From assembly GCA_024682395.1 (NCBI GenBank), contig JAIKZH010000055.1, forward strand, positions 1 through 64,000: 64,000 nt of DNA, in the 5' to 3' direction. The position numbers and the translations under genes are program-made. The notes beneath the pieces are model-generated. The model made no database searches. It was not told the origin of the DNA and worked only from the letters and a program-made list of their open reading frames with translations. Shown here one piece after another: positions 19,847 to 27,967 of this stretch (the first letter of the stretch is position 1; each line of letters begins with the position of its first letter). The DNA is from Bacteroidaceae bacterium. GTDB taxonomy: Bacteria > Bacteroidota > Bacteroidia > Bacteroidales > Bacteroidaceae.

Positions 19847-20050
19847 GACAAGATCTGACCTTATAAGTCGGTATTTAATTATTATCATGATTACACACTA
19901 TAACGCAAGTACATGATTATGCTTTTGGGGTAAGACTTATGGTAAAGAAAATTGTTATTCAAAACCATAAAGACTTGTCGATTATGCTTTAAAAGCAAAC
20001 GCAAAACAATCTAAAAAAAATCAGACTACCAAATATTTTTACAGAAAAAT
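19847..20050 (-). repeat. Conserved operon leader, copy A
   Basis: One of three related leaders in the array, all in the same orientation just upstream of an operon. The distal 94 bases (19957-20050) are identical to 22758-22851 of copy B; the part nearer the gene is clearly diverged but keeps the ACTATAACGCA and GACTTATGG blocks. It contains the palindrome TGCTTTAAAAGCA and a TTATGG/CCATAA pair. Probably the promoter plus 5' untranslated region of the propeller operon starting at 19826. Confidence 0.75.
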
Positions 20051-20076
20051 TAAAAAATCTTTATTATTTTGCAAAA

Positions 20077-20108
20077 AAGGTTGGATTCCTAACCTAGAAC
20101 CCAACCTT
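20077..20108 (-). terminator. Repeated-type terminator, copy 2
   Basis: Stem 20077-20084 with 20101-20108, followed on the minus strand by TTTTGCAAAATAATAAA. Similar in sequence to the terminator at 17376-17408. It lies about 310 bases past the stop at 20417, beyond the inverted-repeat element, and directly abuts leader A. Confidence 0.65.
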
Positions 20109-20171
20109 ATCGTTTACTCGGTATGTGATTTCTTCTATAATTTCTTATTATTGTTTATATTTTATTATTGG

Positions 20172-20282
20172 TGTCCGCTAAAAAAGAATTCAAAGTGCTT
20201 ACTTTTGGAAAAAAGCATAAAAAGTTGCCAAATAACAATCCTCATAAGGATATATCTAACCGTCAAAAGTATTTAGCGGACA
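20172..20282. mobile_element. MITE-like element, 111 bp
   Basis: Perfect 11-bp terminal inverted repeats, TGTCCGCTAAA at 20172-20182 and its complement at 20272-20282, with a second inner inverted pair TACTTTTG (20200-20207) and CAAAAGTA (20264-20271). No coding capacity. The size and ends fit a miniature inverted-repeat element or the remains of an insertion sequence. I see no clear target-site duplication. On its left side the minus strand reads PIIKYKQ-stop, perhaps the end of a propeller gene interrupted by the insertion. I see nothing definite in 20283-20416. Confidence 0.6.
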
Positions 20283-20416
20283 AAATATAAAAAAGTATTA
20301 TGATAATTCTGCAGAGTCAATATGCAACTATTAATGCATGGCATTGCAACTAAAAACATAGAAACCGCATCACGACTCCGACTAAAAGTAGTATAACACA
20401 GTTTTTTCCCCTCTTA

Positions 20417-20965
20417 TTACTTATGTTCTTTCAAGACAGACAACAAAAGATCACCTATTTTAGCATTTGAAATAGGATTTCCAAGGACTTTAACGTTTCC
20501 TTGTTTATCAATCATAAAACTTTCGTACAACGAAGATTTAATAAACTTCGGATTATTTTTAGAAAACACATCTGCCGTATCTACATAAGTAATCGGTAAA
20601 TATTTCGAATAATACTTAACACGTTTAAGGTATTTTATAGTAGATCTATTCCCTGATACAACTATACATATATTATATAACGAATCTATTTCTTTCGCTT
20701 TATTTTCAAATTCATGCAAACGAACTAACTTATTAGATAAGCATGACGAACACCGTAAAGAATCAAAATATAATACATGAATATAATTTGTTTTATCCAA
20801 CCAATTTGAATCTTCACCAACAAATATCATCTTATTTACTTGTAAATTAATAGGAGTGGAAATAAAGTGTTTAATTTGTTCATCTTGAGAATTACAAGAA
20901 CACATACTTTTCATAACTACTATTAAAATACAGAATATATTATATCTATTTTTAAGAATATCCAT
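20417..20965 (-). CDS. Thioredoxin-like protein with CxxC
   Basis: 182 residues. A hydrophobic N-terminus ends in a lipobox-like SMCSCN, so it is probably a lipoprotein. It is followed by a thioredoxin-like fold: IHVLYFDSLRCSSCLSNKL carries a CSSC motif, and the C-terminal SFMIDKQGNVKVLGNPI strand-turn is typical of TlpA/SCO-like proteins. Likely a periplasmic thiol-disulfide protein. Third gene of the array operon led by the NVEALA peptide at 22209; it starts 8 bases after the propeller stop. Confidence 0.75.
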   Translation of the reverse strand: MDILKNRYNIFCILIVVMKSMCSCNSQDEQIKHFISTPINLQVNKMIFVGEDSNWLDKTNYIHVLYFDSLRCSSCLSNKLVRLHEFENKAKEIDSLYNICIVVSGNRSTIKYLKRVKYYSKYLPITYVDTADVFSKNNPKFIKSSLYESFMIDKQGNVKVLGNPISNAKIGDLLLSVLKEHK

Positions 20966-20973
20966 ACCTCAGT

Positions 20974-22071
20974 TTATTTTATATGCCAATACAATACAGG
21001 ATTATGTCCCGATTCAATGGTTTTGTTTTTCACCAAATCATCATTTATATTATCCGCTTGAACTACTTCAATAAATCCTTCAGATGTTGAATATTCGATT
21101 GGGTACTCCATACAACGTCCTAACTTTGAATCTATAACATGCATATATGGATAAAACTGACTCTCTAATGTAGTTTTATTAAACACAGACAAACATGGCA
21201 TGTTTTTATCAAAACAAACAATCCAAGCATAATCTGCATTTTCAGTTATATATTTTATATTTCCCCGACTATTAGCCAATCTTTCTTTGGTTTCATTACG
21301 GTCCAAACCTTTAACATCATCATAAACTATATTGTTATTTCCAAAATCAATTTGATATAATATATCCAAACTATTATCCTCATTAATCTTATAAACATTA
21401 TTGTCTAAATATCTATGATATGATAAATAACCATCAGGTGTTTTTTGAAATGGGTGAACCTCAACATGATCAATTCTATCATTATTTGTAAAATAATTCA
21501 TTAGCACATGCAATTTTTCATTTGTAACAACCAATTCACCCACATTATAATCAGTAGTCATAAAATAAAAACACCTATTTAAATATTCCATATTTTCGGC
21601 ATAAAACGGTATTTCCCGTTTTTCAGTTAGTTTTCCATCAAAAGTATATGTATACACATTCTTACGATTACAAAGGGCATAAATTAATTTGTTTTCTTCA
21701 TCTATATTGAAATCACTTATTGATATATATTCATTATGTCCACTTCCGATTTCTCCTATCTCACACAGAAATTTTCCTGTATTTACACTAAAGCACATCA
21801 TCTTTCTGGCCAAATCTTTATCTAATATAAACAATAAAGAATCAGAAATGACAATTTTATCTATATTACCAATCTTGGATTTCTCAGTTTCCTCTAATTT
21901 TAACATTTCAGATTTACTAAAAAATGATTGAATGTCTAAACTATCAGTTTCATTTAGTAGACTACAATCCCATTCATATTTTGCCATCTTAGGTTGTGTT
22001 GTGTTTGAATTACAAGAATATATAAACACCACAGCCAAAACAATCATTATATAGGTTAATTTTGATTTCAT
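20974..22071 (-). CDS. 6-bladed beta-propeller lipoprotein
   Basis: 365 residues. Lipobox FIYSCN (Cys about 20), then repeated propeller segments such as SLLFILDKDLARKMMCFSV, GEIGSGHNEYISISDFNID and LIYALCNRKNVYTYTFDGK. The ending NPVLYWHIK is the usual tail of this family. Lies between the NVEALA gene (137-base gap with a stem-loop) and the CSSC thioredoxin-like gene. Probably faces the periplasm or the outside and may bind or chaperone the NVEALA product; that role is inferred only from linkage. Confidence 0.83.
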   Translation of the reverse strand: MKSKLTYIMIVLAVVFIYSCNSNTTQPKMAKYEWDCSLLNETDSLDIQSFFSKSEMLKLEETEKSKIGNIDKIVISDSLLFILDKDLARKMMCFSVNTGKFLCEIGEIGSGHNEYISISDFNIDEENKLIYALCNRKNVYTYTFDGKLTEKREIPFYAENMEYLNRCFYFMTTDYNVGELVVTNEKLHVLMNYFTNNDRIDHVEVHPFQKTPDGYLSYHRYLDNNVYKINEDNSLDILYQIDFGNNNIVYDDVKGLDRNETKERLANSRGNIKYITENADYAWIVCFDKNMPCLSVFNKTTLESQFYPYMHVIDSKLGRCMEYPIEYSTSEGFIEVVQADNINDDLVKNKTIESGHNPVLYWHIK

Positions 22072-22148
22072 GTTGTCTGTATTATAATCGGTTATATAAA
22101 AGAATAAATAGAAATATCAAATAAATCTTTATTCTATAATTCATACTA

Positions 22149-22188
22149 TATACCTATCGGCAATAGGTGAATTATGCCGATAGGTATA
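22149..22188 (-). promoter_or_regulatory. Intra-operon stem-loop after NVEALA gene
   Basis: Perfect 14-bp inverted repeat (22149-22162 with 22175-22188), loop of 12 bases, 20 bases past the NVEALA stop and before the propeller gene. It lacks a strong T run, so it may be a partial terminator or a 3'-end stabiliser that raises peptide output over the downstream genes. Confidence 0.7.
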
Positions 22189-22208
22189 ATTAAATTAAAG
22201 TTCAATTA

Positions 22209-22505
22209 CTAACAATTTTTTCCACACTCACAAGTTTTATCACCTGGTGTATAACAAGGATTGCACGGACCATTCTCTTCACATGCACAATAGTCGCCAG
22301 TACCAAGTCCTGGACAATCATGAGGTTGAGACCAAGCATATTTGGTCATTGCGGCAGCATCACCACCTTCATCACTTAAAGCTTCAATATTCTCAGACAT
22401 TAATGTACTTTCTTTAACACTATATGCATCATACGCCTTAATGCCACCAAAGCCAGCAGCAACAACAGCAAATGCAAACATCGCAGTTTTTATTACTTTT
22501 TTCAT
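22209..22505 (-). CDS. NVEALA-domain peptide, cysteine-rich
   Basis: 98 residues from the ATG at 22503-22505; the open frame runs further upstream, but MKKVIKTAMFAFAVVAAGFG is a clear export signal and sets the start. Residues about 35-42 are SENIEALS, the NVEALA-type motif. The remaining half holds eight cysteines spaced C-x8-C-x-C-x5-C-x2-C-x7-C-x-C-x3-C, so it could form four disulfides. This is a small secreted peptide of unknown role. Its operon supplies a propeller lipoprotein and a CxxC thioredoxin-like protein, which makes disulfide handling plausible. Confidence 0.85.
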   Translation of the reverse strand: MKKVIKTAMFAFAVVAAGFGGIKAYDAYSVKESTLMSENIEALSDEGGDAAAMTKYAWSQPHDCPGLGTGDYCACEENGPCNPCYTPGDKTCECGKNC

Positions 22506-22645
22506 AATTAAATTTTGATTTTTATTAATATTATTTGGGGACCTTTTCGGTCGGTATCCATCCTCTACCGGTACTGAGAATGGCATATCTCATGAAATAT
22601 GTTTTCTTGTTTTTAATGATTTGATTGGCATTTTCATAATGATTA

Positions 22646-22851
22646 TTGCCAAGGATTTGACTTTACAGTCGGTGTTTAACTTTTATCATGACTTCATGCT
22701 ATAACGCAGGGACATGATTAAGCTGTAGGGTTAGACTTATGGTAAAGAAATTAGGGAATTCAAAACCATAAAGACTTGTCGATTATGCTTTAAAAGCAAA
22801 CGCAAAACAATCTAAAAAAAATCAGACTACCAAATATTTTTACAGAAAAAT
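22646..22851 (-). repeat. Conserved operon leader, copy B
   Basis: The part 22646-22801 matches copy C (25614-25769) at 154 of 156 bases with no gaps, while 22758-22851 is identical to copy A over 94 bases. It ends 141 bases before the NVEALA ATG at 22505. It contains the TGCTTTAAAAGCA palindrome and the TTATGG/CCATAA arms. Conservation this strong outside genes points to a promoter/5' leader function, or to recent copying. Confidence 0.85.
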
Positions 22852-22926
22852 ATAAATTCTTTACATTTTTTCTCATATGTAACCTTAAATCAGATAAAGC
22901 TCTAGCAGCTACTGCCTCATAAAACA

Positions 22927-22960
22927 CTTTCAGTGGTTATCTTAACACAACCACTGAAAG
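22927..22960 (-). terminator. Terminator of the rightmost NVEALA operon
   Basis: Perfect 12-bp stem (22927-22938 with 22949-22960), 10-base loop, followed on the minus strand by TGTTTTATG, 18 bases past the thioredoxin-like stop at 22979. Confidence 0.85.
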
Positions 22961-22978
22961 AAATTTATTTTGAGGGAT

Positions 22979-23563
22979 TTATGAACGAGAGCATTTCACC
23001 TCAATCAATTTATATAACAACTTCTCAATTTCCTCATTTCTTAAAGGATCTCCTACCAATACAATGTTGTTGTTCTCATCAAGAACAAATGTATGATAAA
23101 TAGTTTCGGTAGGAATATGGGGATTTAATTTACGGAAAGCTAATTTTTCATCAATATAAATTGGGTAATTCAGCCCTGTGTAACTTAATTGATTATACAA
23201 ATCTATATATTCATTCTGACGGGCTTCGATTATAAAAATAAAACGAATAGCGCCATTATACTTTTGTTCTAATGGTAAGAAATCATTCCACAGATTCATA
23301 TGATTAAGAAAACAAATAGAACAATCTGTTGTATCAACATAAACAACAAGTTTTAACTTATTACCTTCGATTGAATCAGAATAGTTTCCTGATGATGAGT
23401 CACCTTTCCAACACTTCATTTCCGAAGTGGGTAGTATGGTTTTGTAACGTCCCATTTCCATAATAGTGGAGACAATTTCATCATATTTATTGGTAGAATG
23501 ACATGATGTGAGAACCGAAAATGTGAAACACATCAATACTATTAAATATAAAATTGTTTTCAT
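22979..23563 (-). CDS. Thioredoxin-like lipoprotein with CxxC
   Basis: 194 residues. Lipobox VLTSCH (Cys about 21). A thioredoxin-like core follows, with VVYVDTTDCSICFLNHM (CSIC motif) and the C-terminal FVLDENNNIVLVGDPL strand-turn-strand seen in TlpA-like proteins. Probably anchored in the envelope and acting on disulfides. Its ATG overlaps the propeller stop by 4 bases, so translation is likely coupled. It parallels the protein at 20417-20965. Confidence 0.8.
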   Translation of the reverse strand: MKTILYLIVLMCFTFSVLTSCHSTNKYDEIVSTIMEMGRYKTILPTSEMKCWKGDSSSGNYSDSIEGNKLKLVVYVDTTDCSICFLNHMNLWNDFLPLEQKYNGAIRFIFIIEARQNEYIDLYNQLSYTGLNYPIYIDEKLAFRKLNPHIPTETIYHTFVLDENNNIVLVGDPLRNEEIEKLLYKLIEVKCSRS

Positions 23564-24741
23564 TTTAGTTTAATCATCAATATAGCAGGCCCTACAATTT
23601 CTCCCTTAAGCATCTTTCCATATAAAGATCCGGCATCTTTTAATAATTGCGTCTGTATATCCTTTGGATAAGACTGATATATCTTTTTTGTTAGCTCTAC
23701 ATCATCTGCACTCAATGAATAAACTAACTTATCCTCATAAACAGAACTTAAAAATCCCATGTTTATTTGTTTCAGAAAGTTCTCACATTGAGAATTATAC
23801 GAACGTTTATCACTGAAATAATGAACATAATTACAACGATGCTTAGAAAACGAATACCTTATGTGAATCATTGAATCCGTTACTTCGCAGGCATCTATAA
23901 ACTGAGCTCCTTCATGCATAAATATTTGATCCCATGTTCCTTCAGAACAGGCCTGATCCATAATCTCTTCTGGTATATAGCAACCATTAAAATCTATCTT
24001 CAACACTTTTTCTACTTTATCTCCAGAAAACAAAATAACAGAATCTGCACCGAAAGGAGTGTATGCTATACGAGTATCATGAAAGAATGTGTTATCAAAC
24101 CATAGCAACCCACGGCCTCTCTTTTCATCAGTATAATTCATCAATGGTTTAATTAAATTCAACGAGTCATCATGTAATGAAAGGGCTATCATGGATATAT
24201 CAACCTGTGGATTTGAATATGCCATCAAGAAACGTCCGTCATCCATGCGAACGAGGGAAGAAGGATATAAATCCCCTTTTATCATTATGGTCCTAATATA
24301 TTCACCAATATTATTAAAAACTAATATCCTACTACTATTACATTCATATATATATGCATCACCTGATGATTTGTCTATATCAAAATATGTTGGACAATCA
24401 ATAAATTCGTCACGAGCATGACCATGTTTACCCATCCTGAACAGAAATTGCCCCTTACGGTCAAAGACAAATAAGGTCTTATTAAACTTCTGATCTAACA
24501 CATATATTCGTTCTTTCGTTACTTTTATCTGATGAAAATCAATATCTGAATAAGAAGAAGGCAAATCCAAGGGTATCAAATCGGTTATATCGTAATGAGG
24601 GGCTTCTAACCAACATTCTTGTTCATGTTTAACATATAATGTATCTCTTGAATAAGAGCCTAAATACGATTCTGTAATTTGAGATTTGTCCTGACAGGAA
24701 AAAAGAGAGATTGCAAAGAAAAAGATAAGAAAATACCTCAT
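23560..24741 (-). CDS. 6-bladed beta-propeller lipoprotein
   Basis: 393 residues. Lipobox LFSCQD (Cys about 16); blade segments include RIYVLDQKFNKTLFVFDRKG, LFRMGKHGHARDEFID and SRILVFNNIGEYIRTI. The middle of this operon, 65 bases after the NVEALA stop (with a stem-loop between) and overlapping the thioredoxin-like gene by 4 bases. Same family as 20974-22071, though the sequences differ widely, so the array is an old duplication rather than a recent one. Confidence 0.83.
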   Translation of the reverse strand: MRYFLIFFFAISLFSCQDKSQITESYLGSYSRDTLYVKHEQECWLEAPHYDITDLIPLDLPSSYSDIDFHQIKVTKERIYVLDQKFNKTLFVFDRKGQFLFRMGKHGHARDEFIDCPTYFDIDKSSGDAYIYECNSSRILVFNNIGEYIRTIMIKGDLYPSSLVRMDDGRFLMAYSNPQVDISMIALSLHDDSLNLIKPLMNYTDEKRGRGLLWFDNTFFHDTRIAYTPFGADSVILFSGDKVEKVLKIDFNGCYIPEEIMDQACSEGTWDQIFMHEGAQFIDACEVTDSMIHIRYSFSKHRCNYVHYFSDKRSYNSQCENFLKQINMGFLSSVYEDKLVYSLSADDVELTKKIYQSYPKDIQTQLLKDAGSLYGKMLKGEIVGPAILMIKLK

Positions 24742-24766
24742 AATTTATTTTTTAATTATTAAATAA

Positions 24767-24800
24767 GGTATTGCTGAACGCGCAAACATCCAGCAATACC
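24767..24800 (-). promoter_or_regulatory. Intra-operon stem-loop after NVEALA gene
   Basis: Perfect 10-bp stem (24767-24776 with 24791-24800), 14-base loop, 6 bases past the NVEALA stop, followed on the minus strand by TTATTTAATAATT. It occupies the same place as the stem-loop at 22149-22188 but has a different sequence, so its position is conserved in both operons. Could be a leaky terminator. Confidence 0.7.
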
Positions 24801-24806
24801 CACTTT

Positions 24807-25412
24807 CTATCGATATATTTTTCTACCATCACAATCTAGTTGTTTTCTTCTGTCACAATAATCCAGTAACGAGGCGCCTTTACCACTACACAAATATTGA
24901 GTTTTACCAGTATACTCCGTTGAAGTCGACCCCATGTCAGTAGAACCTGACACGCGACTTCCAACAACAACAGATTTACCATTAGTTGACACTCCATAAT
25001 TATGATCATATGTATATTTTGCACCAGTATTTTTCTGCGATTTTATACATGGAAAACCTTGTAATTTGGAGTTCAGTTCTATATATTCACAAAAATTAGA
25101 CACATTGGTTGCAGCATTGCTTGCTACATTCCCAACCCCATTTGCAAGACTTCGAGCACCATCACCTAAAAAATCAAAAGCTTCCTCCATTGCATTTTCA
25201 ATTGCAGCTTGTTTACGATCTTGCTCCATCCAGGTTTCTTTAGCCGACTTCTTTTTTGATGGGTTTGCTTCACCAGATTGGCTTAATGCCTCTATCTCAT
25301 CAGCAAAGAGACATGATGTTAAATTGGGATTCGGTTCATACGAATAGTAAGCTCCAAAGCCTGAAGCCATTACGCAAATTACGGTTAAAACCGTTAAAAT
25401 TCTTTTTTTCAT
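24807..25412 (-). CDS. NVEALA-domain secreted protein
   Basis: 201 residues from the ATG at 25410-25412, chosen because the export signal begins there (MKKRILTVLTVICVMASGFG). The NVEALA-type motif is ADEIEALS (about 38-45). It is followed by a charged stretch (KKKSAKETW), a helical segment and a C-terminal domain of about 100 residues with five cysteines and Gly/Ser-rich strands. Larger than most NVEALA proteins. First gene of its operon and downstream of leader copy C. Function unknown. Confidence 0.82.
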   Translation of the reverse strand: MKKRILTVLTVICVMASGFGAYYSYEPNPNLTSCLFADEIEALSQSGEANPSKKKSAKETWMEQDRKQAAIENAMEEAFDFLGDGARSLANGVGNVASNAATNVSNFCEYIELNSKLQGFPCIKSQKNTGAKYTYDHNYGVSTNGKSVVVGSRVSGSTDMGSTSTEYTGKTQYLCSGKGASLLDYCDRRKQLDCDGRKIYR

Positions 25413-25613
25413 TTTCAATTTGTTGTTAAAGTAATAGACGTCCATACAGTTATTCCTACTTGATAAAGCGTTTTCGGTTTCCGCTCCTTTGTGCTGTGAG
25501 GTCAGCAATCGTATTATCGATAATTTACGATTCATATATAAGATATCAATCTAATATATTCATTATTAAACTTCATCATTACAATTATTATATGGCATTT
25601 TTCATATTGAAGT

Positions 25614-25835
25614 TTGCCAAGGATTTGACTTTATAGTCGGTGTTTAACTTTTCTCATGACTTCATGCTATAACGCAGGGACATGATTAAGCTGTAGGGTT
25701 AGACTTATGGTAAAGAAATTAGGGAATTCAAAACCATAAAGACTTGTCGATTATGCTTTAAAAGCAAACCGACGGCAAAACTAAAAAAAAAAAAATAGCA
25801 TCCAAATTTTTTAACAGAAAAATTAAAAAAATCTT
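25614..25835 (-). repeat. Conserved operon leader, copy C
   Basis: 25614-25769 matches leader B at 154 of 156 bases. The distal part (25770-25835) is diverged in detail but keeps the pattern of an A-run, AACAGAAAAATTAAAAAA and TCTTTATTTTTT. It ends about 200 bases before the NVEALA ATG at 25412. In the minus-strand sense the conserved block probably lies in the 5' untranslated RNA or spans the promoter. Confidence 0.8.
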
Positions 25836-25873
25836 TATTTTTTAGTGCTAAAGTATTTTGCATAACAAGAAAA

Positions 25874-25903
25874 AGAGCTCTTATCACACTCGATAAAAGC
25901 TCT
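25874..25903 (-). terminator. Terminator of the sigma/anti-sigma operon
   Basis: Stem 25874-25885 with 25892-25903 (12 positions, one mismatch) followed on the minus strand by TTTCTTGTT. It separates the sigma operon from leader C. I see nothing else in 25904-26092. Confidence 0.7.
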
Positions 25904-26092
25904 ATTCCTTAGTTACACAATAGTAACCCAAATAAATTAGTTTGAAAGAAAAAAACTTCACAGTTTCAACTTTCCGCGGTTTTAGTTAAAGCATATAAAA
26001 GAAAATGATTGTTAATTGACAATTTAAAAAGTTACTGCCGGATTTTTCAGGAATGAATCAGTCCTTATGGAGGGTTCTTCCAACAAATCCAC

Positions 26093-26584
26093 TTACCTCC
26101 TTGTTATCTCATCAACCTGAACTGTATCGGCTTTTGCCATTGATTCAGACTGATTTCGGTCGATAATATGGATGGTTGCAGTTATATCTTCTGTACGGGT
26201 GTAGGTATCTGCTATAGATGGCGCACCTGCATTATCCCCAACAGAATTGTCCTGCATTGTTCGTTCTGCGACATTTCCAATTGTGAGTGCAATGGCCACT
26301 ACCGCTGCAGCTTTAAACAATGGAGTTATGCGTGAAACAAACTTTATGGTTTTAGCCTCTACAGCAGGTTCTTCATCCACCATATCAAGCATTCTTTGCT
26401 TGAAATCATCACTCAAACATTCTTGTGCTACTTCACTCTCATAACTGAAAAGATCGGCATACTGCTGAAGATGTTCTGGTACATCATGTTGCTTGAAGAA
26501 AGAATGCAGGATCTGTTCCTCCTCCAAAGTTGTCTCGCATTGCCAGTAGCGTTCGAGAAGTTGTTCGATGTACTTATAATCCAT
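26093..26584 (-). CDS. Probable membrane anti-sigma factor
   Basis: 163 residues. The N-terminal 80 residues are acidic and helical (YWQCETTLEEEQILHSFFKQ), as in Bacteroidetes proteins paired with ECF sigma factors. One membrane segment follows (about 88-105, LFKAAAVVAIALTIGNVAE), then a short periplasmic tail. It overlaps the sigma gene by 11 bases. The name anti-sigma rests on this context and the fold pattern; no FecR domain is present, so signal sensing would be through a short tail. Confidence 0.72.
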   Translation of the reverse strand: MDYKYIEQLLERYWQCETTLEEEQILHSFFKQHDVPEHLQQYADLFSYESEVAQECLSDDFKQRMLDMVDEEPAVEAKTIKFVSRITPLFKAAAVVAIALTIGNVAERTMQDNSVGDNAGAPSIADTYTRTEDITATIHIIDRNQSESMAKADTVQVDEITRR

Positions 26585-27083
26585 TTTTTTGTTTTTTAAG
26601 TTGTTCTTTTAACTGTTGTCTTGCTCTGAAAAGTGTTACTTTTACATCTGCCAGACTTATATTCATCATTAAAGATATTTCTTGGTAGTTTCGGCCTTCG
26701 ATGTCTCTCAACTGAATAACTGTCCTTTGTTTCTCGGGCATCTTATTTATCAGTTCATTAATAATCTCATACCTTTGATTGTATATCAATCGTTCATCGG
26801 GCATGTGTTGATTATCGAAACCGTCAACTCCGCTATCTTCGAGAGAGATGTTTTTGTTTTCATGCTTTGCGTTGTGGTCAAGTGCTTGATTTCTGCAGAT
26901 TGTCATCGCATATACGGTGAGATTATCTACTTCCTTCAGTTTCTCGCGCCCTTCCCAAAGTTTGATCAGCGTATCTTGCACGACATCTTCTGCTTCTTGC
27001 TTGTTGCACGTAATTCGCAACGCAAGCCTGTAGAGTTTATCTCCAAGTGGCAATATGTCGTTTTTGAAACTGATCTCTTTCAT
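26574..27083 (-). CDS. ECF-type RNA polymerase sigma factor
   Basis: 169 residues with region 2 (AEDVVQDTLIKLWEGREKL, about 31-50) and region 4 (RNYQEISLMMNISLADVKVT, about 130-150), the two parts of an extracytoplasmic-function sigma-70. It is followed, with an 11-base overlap, by its probable anti-sigma partner. The operon lies immediately upstream of the NVEALA/propeller array, so it may control those leaders; this is an inference. Its own promoter is unclear because a hairpin sits 18 bases before the ATG. Confidence 0.92.
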   Translation of the reverse strand: MKEISFKNDILPLGDKLYRLALRITCNKQEAEDVVQDTLIKLWEGREKLKEVDNLTVYAMTICRNQALDHNAKHENKNISLEDSGVDGFDNQHMPDERLIYNQRYEIINELINKMPEKQRTVIQLRDIEGRNYQEISLMMNISLADVKVTLFRARQQLKEQLKKQKNGL

Positions 27084-27101
27084 CTGTCTCTATAAATAAG
27101 A

Positions 27102-27134
27102 CGGATGAGTTGTAAGAAAGTTACAATTCATCCG
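27102..27134 (-). terminator. Terminator between argB and the sigma gene
   Basis: 14-bp stem (27102-27115 with 27121-27134, one G-T pair), 5-base loop, flanked by an A-run on one side and TCTTATTTATA on the other. It should end the topA-aroK-argB transcript; being 18 bases before the sigma ATG it could also act in that gene's leader. Confidence 0.75.
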
Positions 27135-27152
27135 ATTTTTTTTATATTTTTT

Positions 27153-27926
27153 TTATTTTGTTATTTTCGTACCTGCTTCCAGACCCACAGAATCGGCTTT
27201 TGTGATGATGACCTGCGTTACTCCATTATTAATTGCGTCGAATGAATTTTGCAATTTTGGTATCATTCCGCCTTGTATCACTCCTTCATCTTTTAATTGA
27301 ACGAAATCTTGATATGTGATATGTGGAATGACACTGTTGTCGTCGTTTTCGTCGCGCAAGACTCCTGCTTTCTCAAAGCAATAAATCAATGTGACATCGA
27401 AATAAGGTGTGAGTGACTTTGCCACTTCGCCTGCAATCGTATCGGCATTGGTATTGAGTAGGGAGCCATTATGGTCGTGTGTGAGTGGTGCCATAACTGG
27501 GACGATTCCTTCACCAATGATATTAGCTAAACATTTTCCGTTTACTTCTGACACATCGCCTACAAATCCGAAATCAATTGGTTGGGCTGGGCGACGTCGT
27601 GAGAGTATCACATTCATATCTGCACCAGTAAGTCCAAGTGCATTAATATCGCGTGCTTGCAACTGTGCCACTATATTTTTATTTACCAAACCGCCATAAA
27701 CCATTGTGACAATCTGAAGCATCTCTGAGTCGGTAACACGTCGGCCATCTATCATTTTTGTTTCAACTCCAAGACGTGCAGCCATCTGAGTTGCGCTACG
27801 GCCGCCACCATGTACCAAGACCTTATATCCTGGTATTTTTGCAAAATCGTCAAGTAATTGTGCTAATGTATCTTCTTGTTCAACGATTTTACCTCCTACT
27901 TTTATTATTGTCAGATTTTCTTTCAT
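27153..27926 (-). CDS. argB: Acetylglutamate kinase family
   Basis: 257 residues. Phosphorylates N-acetylglutamate in arginine synthesis; in Bacteroidetes the acyl group may be succinyl, since these bacteria use N-succinyl intermediates. Motifs: TIIKVGGKIV, VLVHGGGRSATQMAARLG and NADTIAGEVAKSL. Ends the aroK-argB stretch 41 bases after aroK. Arginine made here could feed the speA pathway at 53-60 kb. Confidence 0.94.
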   Translation of the reverse strand: MKENLTIIKVGGKIVEQEDTLAQLLDDFAKIPGYKVLVHGGGRSATQMAARLGVETKMIDGRRVTDSEMLQIVTMVYGGLVNKNIVAQLQARDINALGLTGADMNVILSRRRPAQPIDFGFVGDVSEVNGKCLANIIGEGIVPVMAPLTHDHNGSLLNTNADTIAGEVAKSLTPYFDVTLIYCFEKAGVLRDENDDNSVIPHITYQDFVQLKDEGVIQGGMIPKLQNSFDAINNGVTQVIITKADSVGLEAGTKITK

Positions 27927-27967
27927 ATCGTTTATTTTTGTATCGACGATTTGTGTTTATATCATCG

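Noticed and set aside
22730-22765. Leader peptide MVLNSLISLP in leaders B and C
   Set aside because: Leader A does not keep this frame, so translation is not conserved.
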